Positions 43,288-55,700 of a stretch of 64,000 nt of DNA are shown one piece after another. The notes under the pieces are model-generated. The model was not told the origin of the DNA. It saw only the letters and a list, made by a program, of their open reading frames with translations, and did no database searches. Each line of letters begins with the position of its first letter. Position 1 is the stretch's first letter. Both the position numbers and the translations under genes were made by a program. This DNA comes from Plectosphaerella cucumerina (lineage: Eukaryota; Ascomycota; Sordariomycetes; Glomerellales; Plectosphaerellaceae), in assembly GCA_020746995.1 (NCBI GenBank), contig JAGPXD010000005.1, positions 1,302,001 to 1,366,000 of the forward strand, read 5' to 3'.

Positions 43288-46200
43288 GGGGGTTGGAGAG
43301 ATGGCGCGTTCCCCGGGAAAGAAAAAATGCCGTCGCAAGACAAAGAAGTAGGATGCTGCTGGTAATGGGATTGGTGCGTTTGTGACGATGCTGGTGCGCG
43401 GTAAAAACCAGATAGTCGAAACCGAAAATGTCCTGCAGATGAAGAAGCCGGGGTTAGGACTTCAATTGAATGGTGGTGAGAGTTGGGTCGAGGTTGTTGC
43501 CGCTCGCTCGCTCGCTCACTCGCGCAGCTGGACCCTTCGGCCGCCGTTGCCCCTTCGAACGCCCCCGTGACCAGAAATGAGGCAGCGTGGGTGTCGGAAT
43601 CGCAAGCGCGAGGCAAGAAGGGCTTGCGCGAGTCGTGAAGGGGTAGGAAGGTACCTACCTACTCAAGTGTGCCGGGCGAAGGGCATTGGCGTGAAGATGA
43701 GAAACTGACGGAGAGGGCGTTTGAACGGTTAAGGAAAGAAGCGCAGGCGGATTGGTGAGCCAGCGGGCGGAAGAATGGTCGTCGAGAGGAAGGTTCGACG
43801 GGGTGTGAATTAAATCGCAAGACGAAAGGGCCAAGACTGTTGATCGTGACGTCGTTCGGTCGATGCGTAGGCGGAAGAAGGCGAATAATGGATAAGGGTT
43901 CAGAGGCGAATCGTCGAGTGTCGTCGAGGCCGGGGATTAAAGAGAAGGTGCTCTCGGGGGCAGGAGCACCGGGTCGGTGGTCGTGGGCGTGTATTGTAGA
44001 CGGGAATTAAGCTGGTGGCCGGTATATGTTCCGGACTTGGGTAGGACGTTTCCTCCAGGTACAAGCGGCGGCGCGCTTGGTGTTGCAGGCGATCTGATCG
44101 GCGTGGAGGAGTCTAGTTGTCGGATTTGGCGGAGAGGTCTCTCTGTACATGAGATCTCTCGTGCTCCAGCCTCGCGTGCGAGGTGACACACACGCTCGCA
44201 GAAAAGGACGACGCGACGGGCGGACGTGGTGGTGAGGTTTGACCAGCAGGAAGGCGAGAGGGTAAAGGAGAAGGAGAGCGGCAGACGAAATTGGGACGGG
44301 AGGTGGACAACCAACACAAACGACCTTGCCCGTCACAAAGGCAGGAACACACTCGGAAGACGAGGGGACCTGGGACCTGGCCGACTGGAGTGGGTAATTG
44401 GGCATGGGCCCCCTGTCCAGGCGTGGCCGGGGTGGGTTGCTGGTGGGTAAGGGTCGTGATTGGCCGTATCACCGTTTAGCGGGCTGCACTGCTGCAGGCC
44501 CCCGGCCACCTCGTTTCTTCTGCGGCAGGTACGGGTCCGGGTGCCTCCACCACCTGGGCAACCAAGCAACGGAGTTGGTGACGGGAGCACAGCACACGCC
44601 GAAGAATGGGGTTTGGTGGATGCTTCAGGGCGTACAGTCCACGCACGGGTATTCTGCTCGTCAGGTGAGAGAGTGTGCGAATAATTTGGGGTGGTGGTCA
44701 ATGTTATGGCAGCGGATGTTCCTCTCCCGACGGGAGCCCACAGAACCCGCCGTCAATTGAAGACCCCGGCTCTTCCCTCCTTCCTTCTCTGTTGACACCT
44801 ACCTTCCTGTACTTATGTAGAATAAGTAACGTCCCAGTAGGAATGTTCGACGCATCATGCAGTTTCCTCTGCATGACGAGAGACGATGGCTTGCTGAAAT
44901 CTTCGAATATTCTTTCTTAAGTCTACGGAGTCATATTATTGATGCGCTCTTCTGCTTAGCTCTCCGGAACTTGCTGCCGGAAGCCGCGTGCAAGGCACAA
45001 TTTCCCAGCTCACGGGCAGCAGACGCGACGCAGAACTCAATTGATCTCTTCGTGTTGCTCATGGATGTTCGAGCGGTAAATCAGTCTATCAGGAAGATAT
45101 CCAGCTGATACAAGTAAACACTCAAGGACCGCAGCCGCTGACGTGCACGAGGCCTACCTCCCTCAAGCACAATGTCTCGACCTCAGCCGAGACAACCCCC
45201 CACGCTCGACACAGCGAGACACTGTCTGACAGCCGCAACACTCCACCCTCCCTCTTCCATCTGCCACGGCACCGCACCCGTAGCGCATACCAAGTATTTT
45301 CGATCCCGCCGATAGCATGAGCTTGCCCACGTTACATCCTCATGCTGTCGGGACCGGCCTCAATAGCTGTCCGCCGTTATATGGCTGCGCCCACCCGATA
45401 GGACCACCTCCAAACAGGAGAAACCGGCACTCGAATGCGACTTGCTGGCATAACCAAACGGCCCGCCCGCTGGAAGCCAAGTTCTGGGTCCCGCAACGGC
45501 CATACACCCCCTTTCGGGCAATTCTCTCCCCCGGCCGCGCGACACGCACACATCAGACAGAGCGAGTCCCACCTGAGGGGAGATCAAACGCCTCCGACGC
45601 TAGAGCCCGCACAGACGGGCTAAGGCGAGATTTTAAGATTTGTTTCGCGCAGCGCAGCCACTCAACTCCCTGCCTCGGATCATGGGTGCAGGGGATGCGT
45701 CTGCGACGCGAAATGACACTACCCACCTGTCGCCAGGGGCCACCCTGAAGGCTTCAGGGGACTTTGGGGAGGACGAGCCACCGGAATGCCTGAGCCACAG
45801 GCCAGGGCCCGTTGACCAGCTTCGGATGAACAGCCGTTGACGGGCGGCAGAAGACCACGATAACGAGGGCGACGATCCCCTCCAAGATGACGAAGAAGCG
45901 GCCACAGGGAAGAGCGGGCGCCAATACAGACGCCGTTCTGCTGGTGGACCATTTTTGCTTTTTGTCCTGAAGTGCAGCAGCGGCGCATACCGATATCGCG
46001 CCCAAGGAGGAAAGATAAAGCGCCAGCTTTGGCCCGTCAACATCGGGCGACACCTCCGCCTGATCTGCGGGACTCGGACCCTTGCGGAACAATGAACAGT
46101 GTCGCCGCCGTGATGGATCGAGACGACGTGAGTTTGGACGGTCCCGAAAGCGCGAGGCCATCAATGGTCATGCCACGGTCTTGGGGCGATTCCAGATCGC

Positions 46201-47575
46201 TCATCTTTCGCCACCACATGGCAATGCGGGGATGGAATCTGCCTGGACTAAGGACGGGCGGGAGATTCCCGGCGCACCACACACACCTCACCCTGATGCG
46301 ACATGCAAAACATGATCGACTTGTACTTGGACTTCGGCGCGGATGAACAGACGAAGAACCAGGGTGATACTGGTGAGCCTCGTGATGATTGACGACAACT
46401 GATGGATGGGCTCATCCTCGGCGGCCAGGCCGACGATGACGTCGGAGAGATATCAGGTCACAAGAGAACTGCACGTGCCGAACCTCGTTTTACAGTCGTA
46501 GGATGCAAGTTACTAGAAGTAAATGGCCCTCCGTCATGACAATACGCTCTCATTCTGCAGCTGTCAACGGAACCGCGACCGCATCGCCCGGCGGCTCTTG
46601 CAGTCATCAAGTAGCACAGCATACAATCATGCCAAACATACGATTGCAACACACCAAGAAATGTCCACGGATCTCGGATACAAATCCCAATACCACCACA
46701 TCGTGTCGTCATATGTCCCCAAAAGGAACTCCCACGTGGTCTCCGTAACACCGTGACTGCTGCCTCCTGGGCTCCCACACCACCTATCCTGCAACCTATT
46801 CCCACGATCCTGCCACGTCCCGAACCAGCAAGAAGAATAAGCTGAGAAATCCAGGCATCAATGTGCTTCCGACGGCCGTCACTGGCAAGAAGGTTGACTC
46901 AGAACCGCGCGGTTACTGCACGACCGGAAGCTTTTCTAACGCAGCTGGACGGCGGCCGCCCCGAACCCAGCCAATCATGTACGGCGGTACACGGCGAACG
47001 TAACCTCCGATCCTCCGCGATTGCCAAGACGGCCCTCCCCTCGCGCTCCCGGCGCTCCGCTGCCACCGACGCCGACCAAACCGTGTGCCCTACGAGGCCT
47101 GCCTCCCTCGCGACCAAGCTTATCTTCCGGCCGCCGCGCGGGACACTGAATGCGCCGACCATACCTGGGGAAAGGGGTGGCCCCGTATTGTAAGCTTCCA
47201 AGCTCCGGGTAGGGAATCGGCCTTATGGTGCGACCTTAACACCGGCGGAGCGGACTATGGCTGCCGGCGATGGGGTATGCTTATAACCCCGAGTCGTGAC
47301 GGCGGTCTGGATCCGTGGGGGATGGACTTGTTAAATATCATTCCATGCCTTTCTCGTGGAGATTGTTGGTACATCTAAATCACAACAACATTCGAAAAGT
47401 TGGTGCTTGCACATCTGGAAAGCACATTCACACTTGCCACATCAAAATCAAACCACACCTCATTACAGAAATCCGACTTCGACAATTCGGAACACCTACC
47501 CATCTGAACCTCGTCCCCCTCTGAGAATCATCCCAACTTAACACCCTCTTCTCCCTCACCCATCACAACTTCGCC
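43288..47575. other. 4.3-kb gene-free gap
   Basis: The longest stretch without a gene in the window, between two divergent starts. Many overlapping frames of 60-140 codons exist on both strands, but none shows a domain, codon preference or splice sites that join. No tRNA, snRNA or transposon signature was recognised. The left end (to about 44.5 kb) is likely the promoter of the SH3 gene, and the right 250 bp is the CT- and CA-rich leader of the DUF3112 gene. Confidence 0.5.
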
Positions 47576-48672
47576 ATGGTACGTCTCTACCGCCTCAACA
47601 CCTCCCAAATCCATCTAACATCCTCCAGTCCGGCACCGCCCCCCAGTCAAAACCTCCCTACCTGGCGCCAGTAGCCATGCCAGGCCTCGTTCCGACAAAA
47701 TCAGTCGACATCCCCATCGCCTCCGTCCTCCTCGTCTTCTTCCTGGGCCTTCTGGTCAGCAACATCCTCATCCTCCGCCAGAACAAGCGCGCCAAGACCC
47801 CCTTCGCCTTCACCATCCTCCTCATCGTCTACTCCGTCCTCCGCACAGCCGGCATGTCCCTCCGTATCGCCTACGCCAGCGTCACAAATGACGTGAACCT
47901 CACCATCGCGGCCATGGTCCTCGCAAACGCGGGCGGAATCGTCATCTTCATCCTCAACCTTCTCATCATGCCCCGCCTCGTCCGCTCCTTCTGGGGCGCT
48001 GAGCGCACCGACGCTGTCGCCTGGCGCAAGAAGCTGTCGACTCTTCCCTTCATGATTCCCATTCCGCTGGTGCCGATCTTCCTGCTCGTGGTGGTCAACG
48101 TCGTGATCCTGTCCTTCTTCACCAACGACCCCGACGTGCGCCGCCACTGCCAGACCGCGCAGAAGGTCGCCCTCGTCACCTTCACAGTTGTCGCCTTCGT
48201 TCCCGTCCTTCCATCTCTCGCCATCGCCATCTTCGGCTCGAGCAAGGCCCCGAGAGATCTTTCGGGCCAGCACCGCCGCGGCATCGTCGGTACTATCCTT
48301 GACCCCGCCCCAGGCTTCGGCAGCGTTCGCGGTAACGCCCTCCTGATCCTCTTCGGTTCCGCCACCGTGACCCTCGGCTCCAGCATCCGCGCCTCCGGCC
48401 TTCTGCTACCGCCTCGCATGGCCAACGACCCCGCCTGGTACCACAAGCGCGCCGCCTACTACATCTTTACCTTTGCCGTCGAGATCCTGGTCGTCCTAGC
48501 CTACGTGGTCTTCCGTCTGGACAGGCGGTTCCAGGAGCCCGTGGCCGTTCAGGCCAAGGACAAGCAGCCCGACAGCCCTACTACCTATGTCCCCAGCCGT
48601 GAGGGTAGCACCCTCATGGGAGACAAAGAAGAGCGGGGCAGCAAGCCGGGCGACGTCGCCGAGGCCGTTTGA
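47576..48672 (+). CDS. Seven-helix membrane protein, DUF3112 family
   Basis: Two exons give 348 aa. Exon 1 is only the start codon (47576-47578), followed by GTACGT and a 50-nt intron; exon 2 (47629-48672) continues in frame as SGTAPQSKPPYLAP. About seven hydrophobic segments are present, and LRIAYASVTNDVNLTIAAMV plus FILNLLIMPRLVRSFWG match the fungal DUF3112 pattern, sometimes called family C-like GPCR. The C-terminal 55 residues are polar and probably cytosolic (YVPSREGSTLMGDKEER). The function is unknown. If the first exon were missed, the protein would be started 16 codons later at 47677. Confidence 0.82.
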
Positions 48673-49264
48673 TGGAATGTCGGAAACAAAAAAGCATGTG
48701 TAATAGTAATAATGTCGGATTAATGGTTTGTTTGTTGTCTCATCCCTGCATGTAGGGCGGCAGCCGGAGTCCTCACACCTCAGTTTATACCCAACTCAGA
48801 TTAGACTTCTCAGTTCTCAATTCAGAAAGGGATCCATCCCGCATCATGAACATAGCCTCGATCGTGTGTTTACTTGGGAAATCGGTCATGTTGAGCATTG
48901 TCAGCTTTTGTCTGGCGCCTACTGTCTATCTGCTGCAGCATCTACTCCACATGGGAAGTCGGCATCTCGTCAGGCTTGTCGCGCTGACGCAGATGTACAA
49001 ACAGCGCGTCATGGTCGCCCAGGATGAGCTCTCGACGCCCCTTCTAATATATTCGATGCAGAATGCCTCTCGGGAATGCCTGGACAAGACTCTTGGCGGT
49101 ACTCATACAGATTAGTTGCTTCCGGCCATTGTTTTGTTCCCTGAGCTCCAAAACGCGCCGACATATTTGGGCAGCACGCCGTGCTAGCATGTCGCCCTTG
49201 CAAGGCCCCAGTGGACGTGGCCGCGAGAGAGTCCACAGTGGCGTCGAGACATCGGCCGTGCCAA
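48673..49264. other. Intergenic between convergent genes
   Basis: 592 bp of 3' flanks of the DUF3112 and PP2A genes; nothing else recognised. Confidence 0.55.
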
Positions 49265-50594
49265 TTAGAGGAAGTAGTCGGGTGTGCGTCTCGAGACCAT
49301 GGGCTCGCCTGCGCGCGGGCAGGGGTCGAATTGCAGGCTGCGCGTGGGTGTCAGTGATGGCGATCAGGGCAGTGGGGGCTTAGAGGCCAACTCACAATGT
49401 GTACTTCAGGTGCTCATCAATCTCCATGATCGCTGCTTGGTTACCGCACCTGTAGCAGTAATTGGGGGCTGGGAAGAATTAGCTTGCTGTATCGATGCAT
49501 GTTGACCGCGAAAACATACCAGAGAAGATGGTCACCACGTTCCGGTCCTGCGACCAGTTGTAGCCCTCCATGACCAGCTGATGCGCGCGAGCGATCAGCG
49601 TCAGACCGTTGTTGTGGTTGAACGCCTCGGAGATATCCTGGCCAAAGGTGTAGCCGGCGCCACGGGGAGAGATTCCCCAACCGCAACGGTCGTCGGGGTC
49701 GGACCAGAGCAGGTCGCACATAGGGCCCTCGTGAGGCACCTCTTGGATCCTGTCCAGAGCCCTGATGTTATCGAGAGTGTCGATGCTGGGGGATAGACCG
49801 CCGTGCAGGCAGAAGATCTGGTTGTCGATGAGGGCGGTGAGGGGCAGGTAGTCGAAGAGGTCGGTGAAGTACTTCCAGACGTTGGCGTTGCCGTACTTGC
49901 GCAGGCACTCGTCGTAGAAGCCGTAGACTTGAGTGATCTGGCGGGACTCGTGGTTGCCACGAAGAATGGTGATGCGCTGAGGGTGTCTAATCTTGAGAGC
50001 GACGAGGAGAGTGACGGTCTCGACGGAATAGTAGCCACGGTCGACGTAGTCGCCTGGGAGAAAGGGTCAGAAGGTCCAAGGCAGAAACATGCAGGCACAG
50101 ACGTACCCATGAAGAGGTAGTTGGTGTCGGGGTTCGGGCCACCAATCTTGAACAGCTCCATCAGGTCGTGGAACTGGCCGTGGATGTCGCCACACACTGT
50201 CACCGGGCATTTCTAGAAGGCGGGGTGAGCGAGGCCGAGACGATCGAGGGGAAGGCGGGGATGACATACGACGGGCTGCACGTTGGACTCGTCCTGCAAG
50301 ACCTCCCGTGCCTATTTCGATGAGAGTCAGCAAGCGTTACGGCGGGAAGAGTTGGGTCACGCGAGTGAATTGGATGCCGGCCAGACAAGCCAAGCTCCCT
50401 TCGCGCGCGCGACCCCCTTGCGTCCCAAGATGACTGACCTTCTCGCAAAGCCTCTGCACGTCCGACTCAGCAAGCTGCTTGCAGGTCATCAGGCTCTCAA
50501 TCCATCCGTCGAGTGTAGGGATGGTAGTCGGCTCGAGGGGGACGGGCGACACGTCGGCGGGCGGGCGCCCGACGTCTTCCATGTTGGTATCCAT
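49265..50594 (-). CDS. Serine/threonine protein phosphatase 2A catalytic subunit
   Basis: Six exons on the minus strand (50594-50439, 50311-50270, 50212-50107, 50053-49520, 49468-49396, 49337-49265) give 327 aa. PPP-family signatures are all present: GDIHGQF, GDYVDRG, GNHESRQITQVYGFYDEC, and HGGLSPS. The tail RRTPDYFL carries the PP2A C-terminal Leu that is methylated and the Tyr that can be phosphorylated. The N-terminus has a 20-residue acidic, Pro-rich extension before the LDGWIESLMTCKQLAESDVQ helix. The fungal PP2A catalytic subunit works with A and B subunits in cell cycle, septation and stress signalling. Only the 14-codon second exon is unusual. It is divergent from the CLC gene. Confidence 0.96.
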
Positions 50595-51503
50595 GATTAT
50601 CGTGTGAAGGGGTCGTCAGAGTAGAAGGCGAAGCGATGTATGTCGTAGAGATGCCGTCGGTGATGTCGCGGCGGTCGGAGACGGGGTGTCGTTCGAGAGT
50701 CGTGGGGGAAGGGAGGGATGGAAATGACGTTGATGGGTTGGAAGGTCGGGGGGCACGTATCGTCGTCAAAGGTCGGTCGGGAGAGAATCACAAACGTGGG
50801 TGCGTGCGTGGGGCAACAAGCCTCGCCAAATGAGCTCTCTGCTCGTGGGGGAGGGGGCAAGCAACTGCGCTCAGAACGAGTCGAGGAAAGAGAAAGTCGC
50901 TGGAAGGAGGGCGCGCGGCGGTTCGGGCAATAAACTGTAGTGGGATCCGCGATGCTTGAGTTTTTGGTGTGCGAGAGAGTATGATTGAGGGACGAAGGCG
51001 ACGTGATGGGTTTGGGCCTTCGGTCGATTGATTGGCAGGATGGATGGGATGGGAACGGGGGGAGGTGACGACGGGGACGCTGGAGGGACTGGAACTGGAA
51101 CTGGAGGGCCGCGGCATCGGGGGGCAATCGCTGAGCAGGAGGTGGGAGCAAGATTGGGTGGGTCAACACAAGCAAAGCTGATGTCGCCTGCTAGAGAAGT
51201 ACCCACTTCAGCCGCAGCTGCACGTGCAAAGCTGGAGTACCTCTGTAAGGTGCAGCTAGGCTCGTCATCTCAGTGGCTCCCGCCTGAAGCTTCCCTGTGG
51301 GCCTTCAGTGCTTCGAGACTCCCGATCCAGCCAGAGCACAGGGCAGGCACGCATTCGTCAAGGACAGCTTCCATCTACAACTCCATGCCGACAAGGTCGC
51401 CAATATCACCAGTCTGCCACGCCCCCCCAACGGCAGTCACCCACACCAACACGCTCGCCTGCGCGCTGCATCCCCTGGCGAACATGCGCCACCCGCCGAG
51501 GCC
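50595..51503. promoter_or_regulatory. Divergent promoter region, PP2A/CLC channel
   Basis: 909 bp between the start codons. The frame of the CLC gene stays open back to 51297, but those residues show no conservation-like pattern. No TATA is obvious. Confidence 0.45.
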
Positions 51504-54029
51504 ATGAATTCCCGAGCATCCTCTCTCCACCGTCCCGCCCACCCCGACCGTCGCCCGTCCGTCAGTTCCCGACTATCGTATGCCGCTTCGACCAACGAAG
51601 AGGGTGCCGATGCCGCTGGCAACAGGGGCCCCGCCCAACAACAGATCGAGGAAGAGATCGCCGAGATCAAGCGCTATGAGGACTTCACCACGATAGACTG
51701 GGTTCAGGATGCCGCGCGCGAGCAGGCCCGCCGCAAGTCCCGGCGCAGACGCAGAGCCGGCCTCTTCGACAACGCCCGGCCCACCTGGCGATACCGACTG
51801 TGGGAGTCATACGATGCTGCCCAGGGCTGGCTGGTTGTCACCCTGATTGGTGCTGCCATTGGTCTCAATGCAGCCTTCCTCAATATCGTCACCGAGTGGC
51901 TTTCAGACATCAAGCTGGGCTACTGTACCACGGCCTTCTACCTCAACGAGAACTTCTGCTGCTGGGGCGAAGACAACGGCTGCGATGCGTGGCACAAGTG
52001 GACCGGCTTCTGGCCGGCCAACTACCTGCTCTACATTGTCTTTGCGACCATCTTCGCCTTCACCTCGGCCATCATCGTAAAGTCCTTTGCGCCTTATGCC
52101 GCCGGCTCGGGCATCTCTGAGATCAAGTGCATCATTGCCGGTTTCGTCATGAAGGGTTTCTTGGGGTTCCGCACCCTCGTTATCAAGTCCGTCTGCCTGC
52201 CACTCGCCATCGCCTCGGGCCTGTCTGTTGGCAAGGAAGGGCCCAGTGTGCACTATGCCGTGTGCACCGGAAACGTCATCTCGCGGCTGTTCGACAAGTA
52301 CAAGCACAACGCCGCCAAGACGCGCGAGATTCTGAGCGCTTGCGCTGCGGCTGGTGTTGCCGTGGCCTTTGGTAGCCCCATTGGCGGCGTGCTCTTCTCG
52401 CTCGAGGAAATGTCGAGCCATTTCCCGCTCAAGACGCTCTGGCGCAGCTACTTCTGCGCGCTCGTCGCCACCGCCGTTCTCGCGGCCATGAACCCATTCA
52501 GGACCGGTCAACTCGTCATGTTCCAGGTCAAGTACGACCGCGATTGGCACTTCTTCGAGTCAATCTTCTACATCATCCTCGGTGTCTTCGGCGGGCTGTA
52601 CGGCGCCTTTGTCATAAAGTGGAACCTGCGATACCAGGCATTCCGAAAGAAGTACCTCGCCCAGTACCCTGTGCTCGAGGCCACACTGCTGGCCTTCATC
52701 ACCGGCATCATCTGCTACCCCAATGTCTTTTTGAGAATCGACATGACGGAGAGCATGGAGATCCTGTTCCTCGAGTGCGAGGGCGGCGAGGACTACCAGG
52801 GCCTATGCGAGGCGGAGAAGCGCTGGAAAAACGTCACCCTCCTTCTGATCGGCACAGCCATCAGGATATTCCTTGTCATCATCTCCTACGGTTGCAAAGT
52901 GCCCGCTGGAATCTTCGTCCCGTCCATGGCTATTGGAGCTGCCTTTGGCCGCGCCGTCGGCATGATGGTGCAGGCGCTGCAGGAAGCCAATGTGGGCAGT
53001 GCATTCTTCTCGGCCTGCAAGCCAGAGCAGACTTGCATCACGCCTGGGACCTACGCGTTTCTGGGTGCGGCGGCCGCCCTCAGTGGCATCATGCACATTA
53101 CAGTGTCCGTCGTCGTCATCATGTTCGAGCTGACGGGAGCCCTCACATACATTCTGCCAACCATGATCGTGGTCGGCGTGACCAAGATTGTTGGCGACAG
53201 CCTCGGAAAGGGCGGTATCGCCGACCGCATGATCTGGTTCAGTGGTTTCCCATTCCTCGACAACAAGGAGGAACACAACTTTGGCGTGTCGGTTTCGCAC
53301 GCGATGAAGAGCGACGTGCTGTCGCTGCCCATCTCGGGAGTGACTCTCGACGAGGTGCAACGGCTGCTGGCCGACGAGGCGTACCAGGGTTTCCCTGTTG
53401 TCGAAGATCGTCACCACAAGGTTCTTGTCGGGTACATCGGGAGAACGGAGCTGCAATACGCCATTGATCGGGCCAAGCGGGAGAGGAGCGTGGACCAGCA
53501 TGCGCCATGCCTTTTCAACCCTCCCACACCATGGGGAGAGACCCCTCAGTCACATCACGCGAGCGGCGACGCGCAGCACCCGGACGCCTTGGACTTCAGT
53601 CGCTACGTCGACCCAACGCCGGTGACAGTGCACCCAAGGCTCTCACTGGAGACAACGATGGAGCTGTTTCGGAAGATCGGCCCCCGCGTCATTATCGTCG
53701 AGTACCACGGCCGGCTGGCGGGCATCATCACGCCCAAGGACTGTCTCAAGTATCAGTTCAAGCACGAGGCCGCCGAGAACCCGCGCGAGGACCCACGACT
53801 CGCCGAGGGCCAGGAGAAGCTGTGGAGCGTTATGCGACGCGTCGCCGGATGGATCTCAGGCAAGGTGTCGAGCGCCTCGGGCGGGCGCATCCGTCTGGAC
53901 AGCGTCTCGGAGGAGCCGCGACGGCAACCTGGTGGATCAGGCGGCGGCGGGCGGCTGGGCACGCAGATCCTCGACGGCGACGAAGATGTGGCCGATGATG
54001 GTGGCGTAGAGCTGGAGAATCGGCGGTGA
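51504..54029 (+). CDS. CLC-type voltage-gated chloride channel/transporter
   Basis: A single long exon of 841 aa. The core has about eleven membrane helices with the CLC signatures GSGISEIK, GKEGPSVH (containing the gating Glu) and GIFVPSMAIGAAFGR. Two CBS domains follow (about 590-640, SVSHAMKSDVLSLPISGVTL; about 710-760, GRLAGIITPKDCLKY). A basic cytosolic N-terminus (RRKSRRRRR) precedes helix B. Fungal members such as yeast Gef1 sit in Golgi, endosomal or vacuolar membranes and balance charge for proton pumping and copper loading. An in-frame ATG at 51297 would add 69 residues; 51504 is preferred because the added part is not channel-like. Confidence 0.95.
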   Translation: MNSRASSLHRPAHPDRRPSVSSRLSYAASTNEEGADAAGNRGPAQQQIEEEIAEIKRYEDFTTIDWVQDAAREQARRKSRRRRRAGLFDNARPTWRYRLWESYDAAQGWLVVTLIGAAIGLNAAFLNIVTEWLSDIKLGYCTTAFYLNENFCCWGEDNGCDAWHKWTGFWPANYLLYIVFATIFAFTSAIIVKSFAPYAAGSGISEIKCIIAGFVMKGFLGFRTLVIKSVCLPLAIASGLSVGKEGPSVHYAVCTGNVISRLFDKYKHNAAKTREILSACAAAGVAVAFGSPIGGVLFSLEEMSSHFPLKTLWRSYFCALVATAVLAAMNPFRTGQLVMFQVKYDRDWHFFESIFYIILGVFGGLYGAFVIKWNLRYQAFRKKYLAQYPVLEATLLAFITGIICYPNVFLRIDMTESMEILFLECEGGEDYQGLCEAEKRWKNVTLLLIGTAIRIFLVIISYGCKVPAGIFVPSMAIGAAFGRAVGMMVQALQEANVGSAFFSACKPEQTCITPGTYAFLGAAAALSGIMHITVSVVVIMFELTGALTYILPTMIVVGVTKIVGDSLGKGGIADRMIWFSGFPFLDNKEEHNFGVSVSHAMKSDVLSLPISGVTLDEVQRLLADEAYQGFPVVEDRHHKVLVGYIGRTELQYAIDRAKRERSVDQHAPCLFNPPTPWGETPQSHHASGDAQHPDALDFSRYVDPTPVTVHPRLSLETTMELFRKIGPRVIIVEYHGRLAGIITPKDCLKYQFKHEAAENPREDPRLAEGQEKLWSVMRRVAGWISGKVSSASGGRIRLDSVSEEPRRQPGGSGGGGRLGTQILDGDEDVADDGGVELENRR

Positions 54030-54229
54030 TGGTGTATGATTTGATTGAGATAGAATGGGCGTTATGATGTACGGGATTTAGGGATAGAAGTGATGCCTGT
54101 GAGCATTCAAACTTTGAAATTACGGCCGTTTATCCAGGATGTGTCTATGATGCCAGAAGGAAATGGAGACTAGTTTACACTGCAAATCTCCTGTATTTGA
54201 AAAGAATGCCGTCCTGACAACTGCCGGCC

Positions 54230-55027
54230 TCACCTCCTGCCCTGCGAGGATTCATCAGCCGAGAGGTCGCCGAGGTCAATAGTATCCTCGTCATCGCGCC
54301 ACTTGCGCGGGCCGTCGCCGTCCTCGAGGTCGGCGTCGTCGGTGAACTGCTGCGGCACGGGGTCGTAACCAGCCCCGCCGGCGGGGTCGGACGACGTGGC
54401 CGTCTCGTCCTTGCGGCCGACGATAACGTTGCCGGCGACAAGGAGAGCGGCGCCGAGCCACCACAGCGGTGGCAGGTTCTCGGAGAAGATGATGAAGCCG
54501 AGAAGGGCGGTGACGACGAAGTTTGAGCCTGTGTTGATGATGGAGACTTGGGTGGTTGAGTTGCCTTGGGCGAGGGCCTTTGTGAAGAGAGTCCACATGA
54601 TGCCGTTGAAGATGAGGTTGCATGCGAAGAACGCCTGGTGGTGTAAGGATGTGGTAGATAGGGGGGAGAGAGGGGGCTTACGGCGCGAAGGACGTATTCA
54701 AAGGCCTCCTCGATGCCGCTGAGGCCGAGGGCGGAGGAGATGGCCTTTGAGATTGTCGAGGTGAGCTCGGTGGTTGTGCTGGTCAGGGGTGAGTATGGCG
54801 GTATCCAGGAAAGATTCAGGACGAACGAACAGCTTGGCAAAAACGCCGTTGAAGGCGGCACAGCCGCCTGAGGCGATGGCGAGGACCACCCATCTGTTCT
54901 GCGAAGCCCAGGTCATAGCTGCGGCGTCGGGAGCGTCAGAGACTGGAGTCTTGGACGAGGTCGAGGGTGCGGGCGCTGTGCTGGCCTGCTGGTTGTCGAG
55001 GGGTTGCTGCTTTCGTTGACGAAGCAT
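54230..55027 (-). CDS. TMEM42-like drug/metabolite-transporter-fold membrane protein
   Basis: Three exons on the minus strand (55027-54831, 54778-54682, 54634-54230) give 232 aa. The pattern WVVLAIASGGCAAFNGVFAKLTTTEL at the front, FACNLIFNGIMWTLFTKALAQ in the middle and STTQVSIINTGSNFVVTALLGF with ENLPPLWWLGAALLVAGNVIV near the end is that of TMEM42/EamA-like proteins. About four membrane segments are present, half of a standard ten-helix DMT. The C-terminal 55 residues are acidic and soluble. Intron 1 has the rare donor GTTCGT. The substrate and compartment are unknown. It is convergent with the CLC gene. Confidence 0.82.
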
Positions 55028-55700
55028 TGGGGAGGCGCGGATGCGGCGGGTGAGGGAATGGGCGCGCGGGATGAGGTGAAGTGACAAGGTGAGGTCGGCG
55101 AGGGCGGGTCAATGGGCTGTCCAGTGTCCAGGTCGGGTTGGGGTGTTCCCGGTGTGCGAGTCAAGGCACAAAGGTCGCGCACCGATGAGGCGGAGCGCCA
55201 CGACCAGGGGCAAGATCCGCTGTGGGGCGGATGTGTTGGTGGCACGTGCGCCCTGAATAAGATCAGGCCGGCGCCCAGGGACGGGAGGTGTTCCTGGACC
55301 GGCGGAAATATGTTTCTCGATGGTGCGTATCTTCTTTCGACGTTGCAACGTTTCTGCGGGGGAAGTGCGTGGTCCCTTCCATGTCAAGATATTGCTTACT
55401 TTGCCGACTTGAGTTCATACCTGGCTCTCTAGACCCCGTCAGAGGGACAGATCGATGCATAACAGAGAGTACCCACGTCTTGGTGCTGACTCCAGTCTCA
55501 TTTCGGTCTTTCTGTTAGCAGCTGATCGGCCAAGCACATCACCACCCGCATCTCACTGCCAACGACGGCGTGTCGGACACTGAGGACGACAGAGACCCTC
55601 CAAGCACATTGCCACTCATCTTGTTGATTCTCTCCAAGCTATGCTAGCGGTGAGCCAACTCATATCTGCCACGTACCCCGATGAATCAAACTGGAGCAGA
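55028..55700. other. Intergenic, TMEM42-like promoter
   Basis: 673 bp upstream of the TMEM42-like gene and downstream of the hydrolase gene. No gene is supported. Confidence 0.5.

Noticed and set aside
43288..43616. N-terminal extension of the SH3 protein by the long minus-strand frame
   Set aside because: It reads through intron 1 and replaces the Cys-rich first exon; good splice sites at 43111 and 43033 give a better protein.
45640..46346. Several 65-136 codon frames in the 4.3-kb gap
   Set aside because: They overlap in conflicting frames, have no domains and cannot be joined by splice sites.
51297..51503. 69-residue N-terminal extension of the CLC channel
   Set aside because: The added residues are not channel-like. 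The ATG at 51504 starts the basic N-terminus typical of the family. Kept as an alternative only.
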